DNA from: Bryobacterales bacterium
Lineage (GTDB): Bacteria > Acidobacteriota > Terriglobia > Bryobacterales > Bryobacteraceae
Length of the DNA stretch: 47,120 nt
NCBI GenBank assembly: GCA_016789905.1
Contig: JAEUQC010000134.1
Location: 1-47,120 of the forward strand
Direction: 5' to 3'
Each line of letters starts with the position of its first letter. The first letter of the stretch is position 1. Under the pieces are notes generated by a model. That model had not been told where the DNA came from. It saw only the letters and a list, made by a program, of their open reading frames with translations, and searched no databases. The translations under genes were made by a program, and so were the position numbers. Of this stretch, positions 1 through 8,285 are shown piece by piece.

Positions 1-1
1 C

Positions 2-506
2 GCCAGCGACGTCCACTTCGTAACTCGCTTGAAGACGAACGCCGCCTTCGTCGTGGTCGAATCCCGGCCTGTGGCCGCCGGTTCCGCTGTCCGCAGCGAT
101 GAAGTCGTTGTCTTCACCCAGCACGCCACCGACGACAATGATCGATTCTCTCGTCGCATCGTGTACTGGGATGAGCAACAGCAGCGCGAATTCGAATTTC
201 TCACCAACCACCTCACGCTCGATGCCGCCTTGGTCGCCGCCGTCTACCGGCAGCGCTGGCAGATCGAACTCCTCTTTCGGGCTCTCAATCAGAATCTGAA
301 GATCAAAACGTTCGTCGGGACTTCGGCCAACGCATTGAAGATCCAAATTTGGACAGCATTGATCCGCCCTCCTGATCGTCCGCTACTTGCAATTGCGGAG
401 CCGGCTCCAATGGCACCTCAGCCGCTTCGTGGCGCTGCTGCGTCATCAACTCTTTGTCTACCGCGACTTATGGCGATTCCTCGACATGTGTGTGCTCCCG
501 CTCAAA
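2..506 (+). pseudogene. IS4-type transposase remnant, frameshifted and open at the window edge
   Basis: The reading frame is already open at base 2 (residues HFVTRLKTNAAF), so the 5' part lies outside the window. The C-terminal catalytic region of an IS4-family DDE transposase follows: a Y-x2-R-x3-E segment (YRQRWQIE) and then QNLKIKTFVGTSANALKIQI, which is typical of the family. Two defects are visible. The K expected seven residues after the E of the YREK signature is N. One extra C near base 364-365 shifts the frame: the first frame ends its homology at IQIWTALI, and the correct continuation (ALLIVRYLQLRSRLQ, then HQLFVYRDLWRFLD) lies one frame over from about 366 to 490. Homology then stops and RHS-like sequence on the other strand begins. 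It is a dead copy, and the TTG near base 29 is not a real start. Confidence 0.85.
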
Positions 507-507
507 G

Positions 508-680
508 CGCTCTTCGGCCGCCCAGCATCATCCATCGTGTACGTCACCACATGTCCGCTCGGATACGTCATCGAACTCAACTCATCCGTAAGGAAATACC
601 CATAACTGAATGGATACGACACCCCTCCCGTCGTCTGCGTGTGACCCGTCACCCGTCCCAGCGCGTCGTAAGCCCCATAA
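508..680 (-). pseudogene. Fragment of an RHS/YD-repeat protein gene
   Basis: Read on the minus strand from about 680, the frame gives YGAYDALGRVTGHTQTTGG followed by YTMDDAGRPKSAL. These are classic YD/RHS repeat sequences (Y-D-x-x-G-R-[VL]). Only about 55 codons remain. The frame is closed by a stop on its upstream side exactly where the inverted-repeat element (681-846) begins, and on the other side it runs into the transposase remnant. RHS proteins are large secreted or cell-surface proteins, often toxin carriers, but this fragment has no start, no secretion signal and no toxin tip. I read it as target DNA broken up by insertion sequences. Confidence 0.7.
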
Positions 681-846
681 CCCTAAATCCGGCAGTTTGG
701 CGGCATCAACGAATGCAAACTACTGAGTTTGCTCATCTAACCCAACTGCTCCGCACAACCCTTTTGGTGCTCGACGCACCAGCGACAAAAAAGTGTGTTT
801 TCATGCGTTTAGGCCAGTTCCGACCGTTCTACTGCCGGATTTAGGG
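681..846. mobile_element. 166-bp MITE-like or deleted IS element with 16-bp perfect inverted repeats
   Basis: CCCTAAATCCGGCAGT at 681-696 is repeated exactly in inverted orientation at 831-846 (ACTGCCGGATTTAGGG). The arms then diverge. No intact gene lies between them. The termini have the look of IS4-type ends, and a broken IS4-type transposase lies 175 bp away, so this could be an internally deleted derivative or a MITE mobilised by that family. No convincing target-site duplication is visible: the left flank is CCCCATAA and the right flank is TGATGGTC. The element begins exactly at one edge of the RHS fragment. Confidence 0.7.
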
Positions 847-1038
847 TGATGGTCGGTTCCGTGGATTACGTTCACGAGCGCAGTCAACTTCCTCAACGGT
901 TTCCACCCTGAACTGCAGGGCTCAATTGCGGTGGGGTGTCGTAACTCTACGTTCTTGATACAATCGTGTCGAGGCGATTCCGATAGTGAACAAGAATTCG
1001 GAGGCAGGCAAAAAGCGGTTGAACTCTGCCACTCCTAC

Positions 1039-3261
1039 TTACTCCTTCACGTACCGCCGCAGTCGTCGTAGGCGGTTTTTCAACTCATCGCTCGCCTCGG
1101 AAATCTCATTCGTGTCATAAATCACCCGCGGCGTCATGAACACGATTAGCTCGGTCCTCTCTTTACCATAAGAGCGACTCCCGAACGCCGCGCCTAGCAC
1201 TGGAACTCGATGGAGAAAGGGGATACCGGTTGTCCGATAGGTATTGCTCTCATTGATAATCCCGCCAATGGCAATAGTGTCCCCATCTTCCACCGTCACC
1301 TGTGTGTTTATCGACCGCCTGGAGAACGACGGGGACTGAATTCCTCCATCACTCGGACTTTGCGGCGAACTCACATCCTGGTTTACGATTAGCGTCACGA
1401 TACCACTCGGATTCACCCGGGCCGTGATTGCGAGCGTCACGCCAGACTGCCGGTTTTGAATAGTGTTAGCGAACAAGGAACTGCCGCTCGACTGCGCGCC
1501 GGTAACAGCTTGCGAGGCCAATGTGGGAACCTCAGTACCGACATTGATTGTCGCAGCGATGGAGTCCGTAGCCATCAACGATGGTGCGGAGATAACCCGG
1601 GATCTGTTCTCCACCTCCTGGGATGTCATAAACGCCAGCAATTCCCGGCTCTGGCCCACCAGCGCTCCGGCCGTTAAACCCACGGTGCCACCCGATAAGA
1701 AGCCATTTAAGGCTCGAGAGGCCAGCGTCGGCGCGCCATCTGACTTCGTTCCTTTGGTTTGAATATACGCCGCAATCCCATTCGCAAACGCACCCGTCAA
1801 CGACACCTCATAAATCTTCGCGTCAATCAGCACCTGCCGTGGAGCAATATCCAACTGCCGCAAAATCTTGTGAATGCCCTCATACTCCGACGGCGTCCCC
1901 TGAATAATCAGCGAATTGTCCATCGGGTTCGGCACCACTCTCGGAATCCGGCCGCCCATCCCCATCCCCATCTGCGCCCCCAGAAAAGTTCCCGTCGCGT
2001 CCATCCCGCCGCCCACCGCCGGCAGATTTCCGGACTGCACCGCCCCCGGTGCCGCTCCAAACGCCGTCCCCGCCCCCGTGTTGTACTGCATCGTCGCCCC
2101 CTGCCCCGGTCCGTACAAACCCATGGCTGACGGGCTTCCCATCCCCGATCCCAGCATCGCCCCATAACCGCCGCCGCCCATCATTCCCATCCCCGTCATC
2201 CCGCTCATTCCCATGCCAAATCCACCCATCCCGAATCCGCCCATCCCCATCCCGCCATACCCGCCATACAGCATCATGATCGACGACGCCAGCAAATCCG
2301 CCCGCCCATACTTCACCCGGTACACATAGTTATCTATCGATCCCGAAGTGATCTTCACCGGCGTGTCCAGTTTCTTGATCCACTTCTCCACCTCATCAAA
2401 CGCCGATGGGTTCGCCGCCACCGCAATAATCGTGTTGATCCGGTCCACCGGAATGAACTTAATCGGCGATTGCTTCTCGTTCAACGAAATGCCCTTGAAA
2501 ATCGTGTCGATCTCTTTTGTCAGCTCCGACGGCCGCGCATGTTCGGTCGTGAACAGCTTCACCCGCCCGCCCGCGAACGAGTCATTATCGAACAACGAGA
2601 TCAGCTCCATCGTCCGCCGCATCGATCGCGCCGAATCCAGAATCAGCAACAAATTCGCCGGCGGGTACGCCCAAACCTTCGAGTTCTCCCCCATGAACGG
2701 GTCCAGCAACTTCGTCAGCTCATCCACGTTCGCGTACTTCAAAAAAATCAAATTCAGAACAATCTGCTCGCTATCCGGCAACTCGCGCTGGTTGATCGAC
2801 GGCTTAATCGGCAGCCGCGCCGCGTCCGCCATCGGCACAATGCGGTAAATATCGCCCACCTGCACCATCGCGAACCCGTTGATCCGCAGAATCATATCCA
2901 GCAATTCGCGGTTGCTCAGCGACTTCGTCTCCCCATACGTATTCAGGATGATCCCGCCCTTCACCCGGGGATCCAATATGTAGTTGATCTTCAACTGCCG
3001 CGCCAGAATATCAATCACGGCCGTCAGCGATGCATTCTCCAGTTGCAAGCCGCCCGTGCCCCCGCCCTGCGCCGGCGCCGCCGCGGGAACAGTCCCCGCC
3101 GGAGCCCCAGCCTGCGCCGCGGCCGCCGCGGCGCCCGGTGCCGGCGGTGGCGTCTCCACCCTGGGCCCAAATCCAGGCGGCGGCTTCGGCGCCGGAGGCT
3201 GCGCCATCACCAGCGTGGCGGCGCTCAACAATACAGCCAGCGTGCGTTTCATCGTCTGCAT
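1039..3261 (-). CDS. gspD: Type II secretion system secretin GspD
   Basis: Outer-membrane secretin of 740 residues that forms the exit channel of the type II system. An N-terminal hydrophobic segment ending in VMA looks like a signal peptide. A Pro/Ala/Gly-rich linker (about residues 20-70) precedes an N0 domain (NYILDPRVKGGIILNT) and secretin N-type repeats. The conserved secretin core lies near the C terminus (EDGDTIAIGGIINE, then PFLHRVPVLGAAFG, TELIVFMTPRVI). Unusual: a long Gly/Met-rich stretch (roughly 2110-2275 in DNA terms) is inserted before the last N domain, with many GMG and GFGM units. ATG codons at 3261 and 3252 are both possible starts. It is the last gene of the operon, 6 bp after the preceding gene, so the secretin comes at the end of the series rather than the start. 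Confidence 0.93.
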   Translation of the reverse strand: MQTMKRTLAVLLSAATLVMAQPPAPKPPPGFGPRVETPPPAPGAAAAAAQAGAPAGTVPAAAPAQGGGTGGLQLENASLTAVIDILARQLKINYILDPRVKGGIILNTYGETKSLSNRELLDMILRINGFAMVQVGDIYRIVPMADAARLPIKPSINQRELPDSEQIVLNLIFLKYANVDELTKLLDPFMGENSKVWAYPPANLLLILDSARSMRRTMELISLFDNDSFAGGRVKLFTTEHARPSELTKEIDTIFKGISLNEKQSPIKFIPVDRINTIIAVAANPSAFDEVEKWIKKLDTPVKITSGSIDNYVYRVKYGRADLLASSIMMLYGGYGGMGMGGFGMGGFGMGMSGMTGMGMMGGGGYGAMLGSGMGSPSAMGLYGPGQGATMQYNTGAGTAFGAAPGAVQSGNLPAVGGGMDATGTFLGAQMGMGMGGRIPRVVPNPMDNSLIIQGTPSEYEGIHKILRQLDIAPRQVLIDAKIYEVSLTGAFANGIAAYIQTKGTKSDGAPTLASRALNGFLSGGTVGLTAGALVGQSRELLAFMTSQEVENRSRVISAPSLMATDSIAATINVGTEVPTLASQAVTGAQSSGSSLFANTIQNRQSGVTLAITARVNPSGIVTLIVNQDVSSPQSPSDGGIQSPSFSRRSINTQVTVEDGDTIAIGGIINESNTYRTTGIPFLHRVPVLGAAFGSRSYGKERTELIVFMTPRVIYDTNEISEASDELKNRLRRLRRYVKE

Positions 3262-3267
3262 TCCGGA

Positions 3268-3837
3268 CTAATCTTTCTTCCCCGCGCCAGACTTCGCCCG
3301 CGCGCGTTCCCAAACAATCGTCTCGTCTCTGTCGAGCTGCGTCTTCTTCTTCGCCCAGCTATACGTCCCAAACGGCCCTGGCCGTGAAAACCGCAGCGTC
3401 TCCCCGTCTTCTTTCACCGTGATCAGGTCCAGCGTCGCGTCCGCGCGCGTCTCGCCCATCTTCTGCCCCGTCGGCCCCACTTGCGCCAGCGCCCCTTTCG
3501 GCGCCTCCGTCTTCATCAGGCCCGACGGCGTCTCCTGAAACATCCAGACTTTCTGCGCCCCGTCAATCCAGCGCCAAACCCCATCGCCCACCGGCATCGC
3601 CTCCACCGGCACGCCCGCCGGCCGCTTCGCCGCCGTCTGCTTCGGCTCCTCGCTGCGCATCAGCCCAAACGGTGTCGCCCGGTACAGCCACGCCTTCCCC
3701 CCCTTGTCCACCCACCGCCACGTGTGGCCTTCTATCGCCACCGCGCCCGCCGGCACTCCCGCAGGCGCGCCCGTCGTTTCTTTCGATTGCGCCAGCGTCG
3801 CCAGACACACAAATACAACTATCACCGGAAATTTCAT
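3268..3837 (-). CDS. Secreted protein with internal WRW-type repeats, between the GspC-like gene and gspD
   Basis: 189 residues with a signal peptide (MKFPVIVVFVCLATLAQS). The mature part contains two clear copies of a ~38-residue unit, at about residues 27-64 and 75-111, built on GVP-x6-8-WRW-[VI]-D, then K-x-W and TP-x-GLM. A weaker third copy near 133-156 keeps GETLRFSRPGPFGTYSW. The C terminus is charged. I do not recognise a named family. Its position, 9 bp after the GspC-like gene and 6 bp before the secretin gene, suggests a periplasmic or outer-membrane accessory of the secretion channel, for example a pilotin-like or secretin-binding factor. That is inference from position: there is no lipobox, so it is not a classical lipoprotein pilotin. 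Confidence 0.8.
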   Translation of the reverse strand: MKFPVIVVFVCLATLAQSKETTGAPAGVPAGAVAIEGHTWRWVDKGGKAWLYRATPFGLMRSEEPKQTAAKRPAGVPVEAMPVGDGVWRWIDGAQKVWMFQETPSGLMKTEAPKGALAQVGPTGQKMGETRADATLDLITVKEDGETLRFSRPGPFGTYSWAKKKTQLDRDETIVWERARAKSGAGKKD

Positions 3838-3846
3838 TGAGGCTCC

Positions 3847-4587
3847 TTACTTCACCTGTTCCCAACGGCACACTTTGCCGAATGGCGTTTCGCTGACAAT
3901 CTTTCGGTACCCGTCCGTTACCGTCCCCGGCGCCGCCGTATCACCTGCCGCGCACGCCCGTATCCCGCCGCCCGTATCCACCCCCGGCCCCTTCGCCGCC
4001 GTGCTGCCCGAACTCGATAGCACTTGCGTGCTCGCCACCGGCGCCGCCGCCGCCGGCTCCGGCGTGTTCTGCACATTCTGCCGGTTCATCAGCGCCGCCG
4101 TCTGCGCATCCCGGTCCGCCAGTTCCGCCACGTTCTTCGTGAACTTCTGCCCGTCCCACTCAAACGTAATCACCCGCGAATCAAATCCTACGATCTTGTA
4201 ATCGCCAATCTGGTCCCCCGCCCGGTAGCCCTTCTGCCCGTCGCCCTTCTTTGCCGCCATCATGATAATCGGCGGATCGGCCATCATCAACACGCCATAC
4301 GCCAGCGGGAACGCGGGCACTTGCTTCACGGGTGGCGGGGCAATGATCACAGTTGGATTCCGGTCCTTCGAAAATAAAAGACGCGACGCGATGTCCAAAT
4401 AGTTTGCCGCCACCGTACGTTCTGGTGGCGCCACCGCCGTCGTTCCCTTCGCCTGCGGCAGTTTCGGCGCGCTCTCCCGCACCATCTCTTCCCGCCGCGC
4501 CGTCTCATCCCGCAGTTCCAGCAGCTTCAGCGTCGCCATCGCGATTCCCGCCAGCAGCAACACGTTCAACAGAAAAAGTCGGCTCAT
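3847..4587 (-). CDS. GspC/PilP-like inner-membrane clamp protein of the type II system
   Basis: 246 residues. One N-terminal membrane segment (LFLLNVLLLAGIAMATLKLL) is followed by a coil and then a region resembling the HR domain of GspC and PilP: YLDIASRLLFSKDRNP, then FPLAYGVLMMADPP, GYRAGDQIGDYKIVGFD and VITFEWDGQKFTKNV. In the families this domain links the inner-membrane platform to the secretin N0 domain. The C terminus (about residues 160-246) is Ala/Pro-rich and low in complexity, with two Cys residues. There is no PDZ domain, so it is closer to a short GspC or PilP than to the E. coli-type GspC. Its start overlaps the stop of the preceding gene by one base, indicating translational coupling. 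Confidence 0.7.
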   Translation of the reverse strand: MSRLFLLNVLLLAGIAMATLKLLELRDETARREEMVRESAPKLPQAKGTTAVAPPERTVAANYLDIASRLLFSKDRNPTVIIAPPPVKQVPAFPLAYGVLMMADPPIIMMAAKKGDGQKGYRAGDQIGDYKIVGFDSRVITFEWDGQKFTKNVAELADRDAQTAALMNRQNVQNTPEPAAAAPVASTQVLSSSGSTAAKGPGVDTGGGIRACAAGDTAAPGTVTDGYRKIVSETPFGKVCRWEQVK

Positions 4588-5174
4588 CAGAATGCCAGCC
4601 CTTTCTTCTCCGGAATCAATTTCCGCGGCACAATCCCGGAAATCGCCAGCCGCACCGGAATCACCTTCTGCGTCCCATTCGCCTGGCTAATCCGTATCTC
4701 CGTCGTGGCCAATAGCTCCGGCTGCGCCCCTAAATCGGCCAACAGATTCACCAGTTGCTCTATTCCGCATTCAAACGACACCGAAACCGAAACTTCGCCA
4801 TAGTCATCGCCAAACACCCGCGCCTGGCCAATCTCATTCGCCCGTACTTCAATCGGGGGTCCCTGCGCCCGCCCCACGCGCCGCAGAATCTGGAACAGTT
4901 GCGCCTGCGCCTGCGCCGCCGTATCAGCCACCAGCATCCCCTTCTCTCGCACGCTCAGGTCCGCCTGCGCCTGTTTCAACAGCGCCTGCTTATCCGGCAC
5001 CTGCATCAGCAGCGCCCGCGCCTTCGTCAGCCGCTTTTCCAGCACTTCCGTATCGTTCGACGCTCCGGCCGCCGTCTCCGCTCCACCCGCCGGCCAGAAA
5101 TAAATGACCGCCGCCAGCAGCAGCGCCCCGGCCAAATACAGCAACGCTTTCCGATCCCGCTCCGAGAGGTTCAT
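4587..5174 (-). CDS. gspM: GspM/PilO-like platform protein
   Basis: 195 residues. A short cytoplasmic start (MNLSERDRKALLYL) leads into a single membrane helix (LAGALLLAAVIYFWPAG), then a coiled-coil stretch (VLEKRLTKARALLMQVPDKQALLKQ) and a periplasmic ferredoxin-like domain ending in IPVRLAISGIVPRK. This is the architecture of GspM and PilO, which pair with GspL/PilN in the inner-membrane assembly platform. Primary sequence conservation is low in this family, so the call rests on architecture plus position between the GspL-like and GspC-like genes. Its ATG overlaps the upstream stop by four bases (ATGA). Confidence 0.75.
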   Translation of the reverse strand: MNLSERDRKALLYLAGALLLAAVIYFWPAGGAETAAGASNDTEVLEKRLTKARALLMQVPDKQALLKQAQADLSVREKGMLVADTAAQAQAQLFQILRRVGRAQGPPIEVRANEIGQARVFGDDYGEVSVSVSFECGIEQLVNLLADLGAQPELLATTEIRISQANGTQKVIPVRLAISGIVPRKLIPEKKGLAF

Positions 5175-6475
5175 GGCTTCACCGCCGCCACAATACCTTT
5201 AGCGCCCTCGGGCGCCGAAGCCGCAGGCGAAGGTGACTCCCGCTGGCTCCGAATCCGAAATACCTCCGAAGTCGCCAGCCGCCCAATCGGCGTAATGAAC
5301 TCGCTCCCCGCCAGCCTCGGTGAACTATCCAGCACCCGCAGCAGCGGCGCCGCCTGCTCGGCTTCCCCCGTTAGCGTCACGTTATCCCGCGCCACGTCCA
5401 GCCCGCTCAAAAACGCCGGCGGCGGAAACGTATTCGTCAACTCCAGCACCAAATCCAAATCGGCCCGCGTCCGCCTCCGGAACTCATCCAGCAGCGCCAC
5501 CCGCTTCCGCGTCTTGTCGATATTCACGTCCAGCTTGCCCACTCGCGACGACAATGGCTCCGTCGCCGCCAACTCCGCCACCAGCGCCTCCCGGTACACC
5601 TTCTCGTCATAAGGCTTGTGCAGCAATATCGCCCCGCAAAGCCCCGTCAGCACCACCCCCAGCACCGCCGTCGGCACGTAGCGCAGCTTCGAACTCGCCC
5701 GTCTCTGCGCTTCCGGCAGCAGATTCGCGTCCAACGACAATCCCGGACACGCGCTCGCCATCGCCGCCGCCTGGCTCAGCCCAATCCCCAAATCCCGCGG
5801 CTCGGTCTCCGCCGGCAACCGCAGCTCCGCCGTCGCGAACGCATACGCCCGCTCCGGCGCCATGTCGAACACCGCGGAGAATACCGGCTTCGCTTCGCTC
5901 TCTCCATACACTTCAAATCCATCCGCCGTCGCCTGCCCCGATAGCAATTGCCCCGGCGGATCGTCCACCAGCCGGATCGCCGACCGGATCGCCGCCGCCG
6001 AAAACGTGAAGCTCGCCACCTTCACCCCAGCCTCGGCAAACAGCGCCTGATACTGCTCAAACAACTGCCGCCGGATCACGCCCACCAGCACGTGCACCGC
6101 ATCCAGCCGCGCCCACGCCAACACCGCGTCGTCTTCCTCATACGGGTGCAGCGCGTCCAACTGGTAGTTCACCGCCGCCGCCAGCTCCGCGTCTTTCACC
6201 CCCGGAAACGGCACCGTCCGCACAATCACTTCCTGCCTCGGCACCAGCACCACCGCCGCCACATGTCCCACCCGGTGCTTCTTCAGGAACTCCGCGTACT
6301 GCCGGCCCCATTCCGCCGCCGGCCGCCCCCGGAAATTCTCAATCGTCTCCACCCCCAGCACCTGCGCCCCCGATGGCCGCATCCGCACCACCGAAACCGT
6401 CAAATCCGCCGGCCCAACTTCAATCCCCACCCCACTCCCAAAGGCCATCCATTTGCGTATCGAAAGCGGCAGCAT
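5171..6475 (-). CDS. gspL: GspL-like protein with PilM-like and PilN-like halves
   Basis: 434 residues. Residues 1 to about 250 form an actin-like PilM/GspL cytoplasmic domain (GVGIEVGPADLTVSVV at the start, VGHVAAVVLVPRQEVIVRTV and a later LDAVHVLVGVIRRQ). A single membrane helix follows (YVPTAVLGVVLTGLCGAILL), then a coiled coil and a PilN-type periplasmic domain (LELTNTFPPPAFLSGLDV, DNVTLTGEAEQAAPLLRVL). In GspL-type proteins the cytoplasmic half recruits the ATPase GspE and the periplasmic half pairs with GspM. Here both functions of the separate PilM and PilN proteins are in one chain, as in classical GspL. It lies 2 bp after gspK and overlaps the next gene by 4 bp. Confidence 0.82.
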   Translation of the reverse strand: MLPLSIRKWMAFGSGVGIEVGPADLTVSVVRMRPSGAQVLGVETIENFRGRPAAEWGRQYAEFLKKHRVGHVAAVVLVPRQEVIVRTVPFPGVKDAELAAAVNYQLDALHPYEEDDAVLAWARLDAVHVLVGVIRRQLFEQYQALFAEAGVKVASFTFSAAAIRSAIRLVDDPPGQLLSGQATADGFEVYGESEAKPVFSAVFDMAPERAYAFATAELRLPAETEPRDLGIGLSQAAAMASACPGLSLDANLLPEAQRRASSKLRYVPTAVLGVVLTGLCGAILLHKPYDEKVYREALVAELAATEPLSSRVGKLDVNIDKTRKRVALLDEFRRRTRADLDLVLELTNTFPPPAFLSGLDVARDNVTLTGEAEQAAPLLRVLDSSPRLAGSEFITPIGRLATSEVFRIRSQRESPSPAASAPEGAKGIVAAVKP

Positions 6476-6477
6476 CG

Positions 6478-7467
6478 TTAGTTGGTCCCCGCGTTGTCGT
6501 ACCAGCGCAGTATCCAGTACGGGGTCAGGTCTTCTTTCAAATTCGTATTGAACTTCACCACCAGCGACGCGCTCCGCCGCACATCGGAAACATACGCCGG
6601 CGGCTGCGCCCGCAGCGTCGCCGTCGCCCGCAGTGTAAACGTCGAGTTCCCGCCCACCCGCAGCTTGCCCCCCGCCGGCCCCGCCGCGCCCAGTATCGGC
6701 GCCAGTTCCGCCTGCGTCATAAACGGCCGCTGTGCCCGCCGCTGCACAATTTGAGCTGTCAAATCCGGCGGCAGCCCAATCGCCAGCAACACCGGCGCCG
6801 GCGTCGTGTTGATGTCATATGCGTCGTTAATCCCGTACACCGTGAAGCAATCTTTCAGACCGGGCAGCCGCACCAATACGCCATTCAGGTTCCGCGCCCA
6901 GGTCCCGTAAAACAGGTCCGGCGTCACCCCGCGCACATACAGTAATTCCTCGATCTGTTCAAATGACGCGTGCCGCACCCGGAAAGTCGGACCCATCATC
7001 AGATAAAACGCGTCCAACGGCGACCCGCCCGGCCGCTCCGTCCGCCAGTCAATAATCGATTCCACCAAAATCTGCGCCCGCTCCGGCGGCAGCCCCATCG
7101 CCAAAAACACCCGCCCCATCTCGTCAGCCGTCGCCCGGTTCACATTCAGCCGCGCCGATTCCGGAATAATTTCCACACTCGCAATCCCGCTCGGGAAATC
7201 CATGTTCAGCGCCGCCATCCCCTGTTCATAGAACATCGGCCGCCCATCCGGCCGCCGCGGCCCCGAGCCCCAACTCATCCACAGCAGCGCCCGGTCCAGC
7301 GCCCCCGTGGCTAAATAGTACGCACGCACCTGTTCGATATGGGTTGAGGTTCGTTCCGTCTCCGTCCGCACCGTTGTCGCCACGGAAAACGCAATCGCCG
7401 ACAGCGCCGCCACCAGCCACAGCACCGTCAATAACGCCCCGCCGCGCTCTGTATTTCTAATCCGCAT
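6478..7467 (-). CDS. gspK: Minor pseudopilin GspK
   Basis: 329 residues, starting at ATG 7467, where GAGGG lies 6-10 bases upstream. The upstream frame is open but is only read-through of duplicated junction DNA. The N terminus has the prepilin signature with cleavage expected after GG (RGGALLTVLWLVAALSAIAF). It lacks Glu at position +5, as is usual for GspK, which caps the pseudopilus. A large globular domain follows, including the helix-hairpin-helix-like region typical of GspK (LNVNRATADEMGRVFLAMG and YDINTTPAPVLLAIGLPP) and the segment ILVESIIDWRTERPGG. It lies 86 bp after gspJ, the only long gap among the pseudopilin genes, which is explained by the duplication described separately. Confidence 0.88.
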   Translation of the reverse strand: MRIRNTERGGALLTVLWLVAALSAIAFSVATTVRTETERTSTHIEQVRAYYLATGALDRALLWMSWGSGPRRPDGRPMFYEQGMAALNMDFPSGIASVEIIPESARLNVNRATADEMGRVFLAMGLPPERAQILVESIIDWRTERPGGSPLDAFYLMMGPTFRVRHASFEQIEELLYVRGVTPDLFYGTWARNLNGVLVRLPGLKDCFTVYGINDAYDINTTPAPVLLAIGLPPDLTAQIVQRRAQRPFMTQAELAPILGAAGPAGGKLRVGGNSTFTLRATATLRAQPPAYVSDVRRSASLVVKFNTNLKEDLTPYWILRWYDNAGTN

Positions 7468-7565
7468 AGCGCATCCCTCGCCCTGCACCCATCCGGTCTG
7501 CCAACACCGCCAGCCGCAACGCCGCCGCCAAAAACCCTCCACGCTCTGTATTCCTAATCCGCATA
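7436..7565 (-). repeat. Duplicated gspJ-gspK junction (~97-bp offset) with a 35-codon ORF
   Basis: The end of gspJ reads TATGCGGATTAG and continues GAATACAGAGCGTGGAGGG. Ninety-seven bases downstream the start of gspK reads TATGCGGATTAG and continues AAATACAGAGCGCGGCGGG. About 31 bases are therefore repeated with three or four mismatches. In both copies an ATG overlaps the stop. The first ATG (7564) opens a 35-residue frame, MRIRNTERGGFLAAALRL and on to MRYAD, that ends in a TAG overlapping the real gspK start at 7467. Its first ten residues are identical to those of GspK, and it is itself prepilin-like, but it has no pilin body. It may be a relic that keeps ribosomes moving between gspJ and gspK. 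Confidence 0.75.
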
Positions 7566-8285
7566 ATTCAACATCGGGTTCGCCGTCACGCGAATCGGAA
7601 TCGTTGTCGTCGTCACCTGCAGATTCGCCACGCTCGGCTCCAGCGGTATCAACTCCATCCGCACCGCCGTCGGCAGCTTGTTCCGCAGCCACTTCATCGT
7701 CCACTTCTCAAACAACGGAGGCGGCAACTCATCGCGATACAAAAACCGCACCCCGGCCAGCTTATCCGCCAAAATAAACGAGTCCGGCCGTGGCGCAATC
7801 GGAATAAACAAACCCGCCGCCTGCCCCGTCTCCGGGTCCGGCTGCGATCCAATACACGCCCCCCGCAAACTAAACGGCCCCGAATACGGCATCTCATTCA
7901 CAATCAGCCGCACCCCGTTCCCGTTCTCCCCCGGAATCACCATGTACTCCAGCAGCTTCGGATACCCCCGCGCGCCCTCCTGCAGCGAATAGCTCGATAC
8001 AAACCGCATCGCCTGCGGGTCCCCCTGGAACATCACCGCCTTGCCCCCCGGCGCGCCCCCGCCGCCCAGGCATTCCACAGTCACCGGCATCAGTCCCGCA
8101 ATCTGCGCCCCCAGCGCCTTCTCCACCCCCAGCACCCGCCGGTTCTTCTGGAACCGGTCGTTCGTCTTCGCCATCGCGTCCATCCCCACACGCATCGAAT
8201 ACAGCACGCCCAGGCTCAGCAACGACATTAATGACACCGCGATCAGCAGTTCCAACAGCGTCACGCCGCGCTCATTCCCTCTCAT
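7554..8285 (-). CDS. gspJ: Minor pseudopilin GspJ
   Basis: 243 residues. A class III prepilin leader with cleavage after the G of MRGNERG, then VTLLELLIAVSLMSLLSLGV, with the conserved Glu at +5. This is followed by an alpha helix and a beta-rich domain with a long central insert (to EYMVIPGENGNGVRLIVN). In type II systems GspJ joins GspI and GspK at the pseudopilus tip. Its ATG overlaps the gspI stop by four bases. The assignment to J rather than H or I is based on the order G-H-I-J-K, the larger size and the position before gspK. Confidence 0.85.
   Translation of the reverse strand: MRGNERGVTLLELLIAVSLMSLLSLGVLYSMRVGMDAMAKTNDRFQKNRRVLGVEKALGAQIAGLMPVTVECLGGGGAPGGKAVMFQGDPQAMRFVSSYSLQEGARGYPKLLEYMVIPGENGNGVRLIVNEMPYSGPFSLRGACIGSQPDPETGQAAGLFIPIAPRPDSFILADKLAGVRFLYRDELPPPLFEKWTMKWLRNKLPTAVRMELIPLEPSVANLQVTTTTIPIRVTANPMLNYAD

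Noticed and set aside
7468..7704. 79-codon N-terminal extension of GspK
   Set aside because: It runs through the gspJ end and the duplicated junction, is acidic nonsense, and the prepilin leader starts at 7467.
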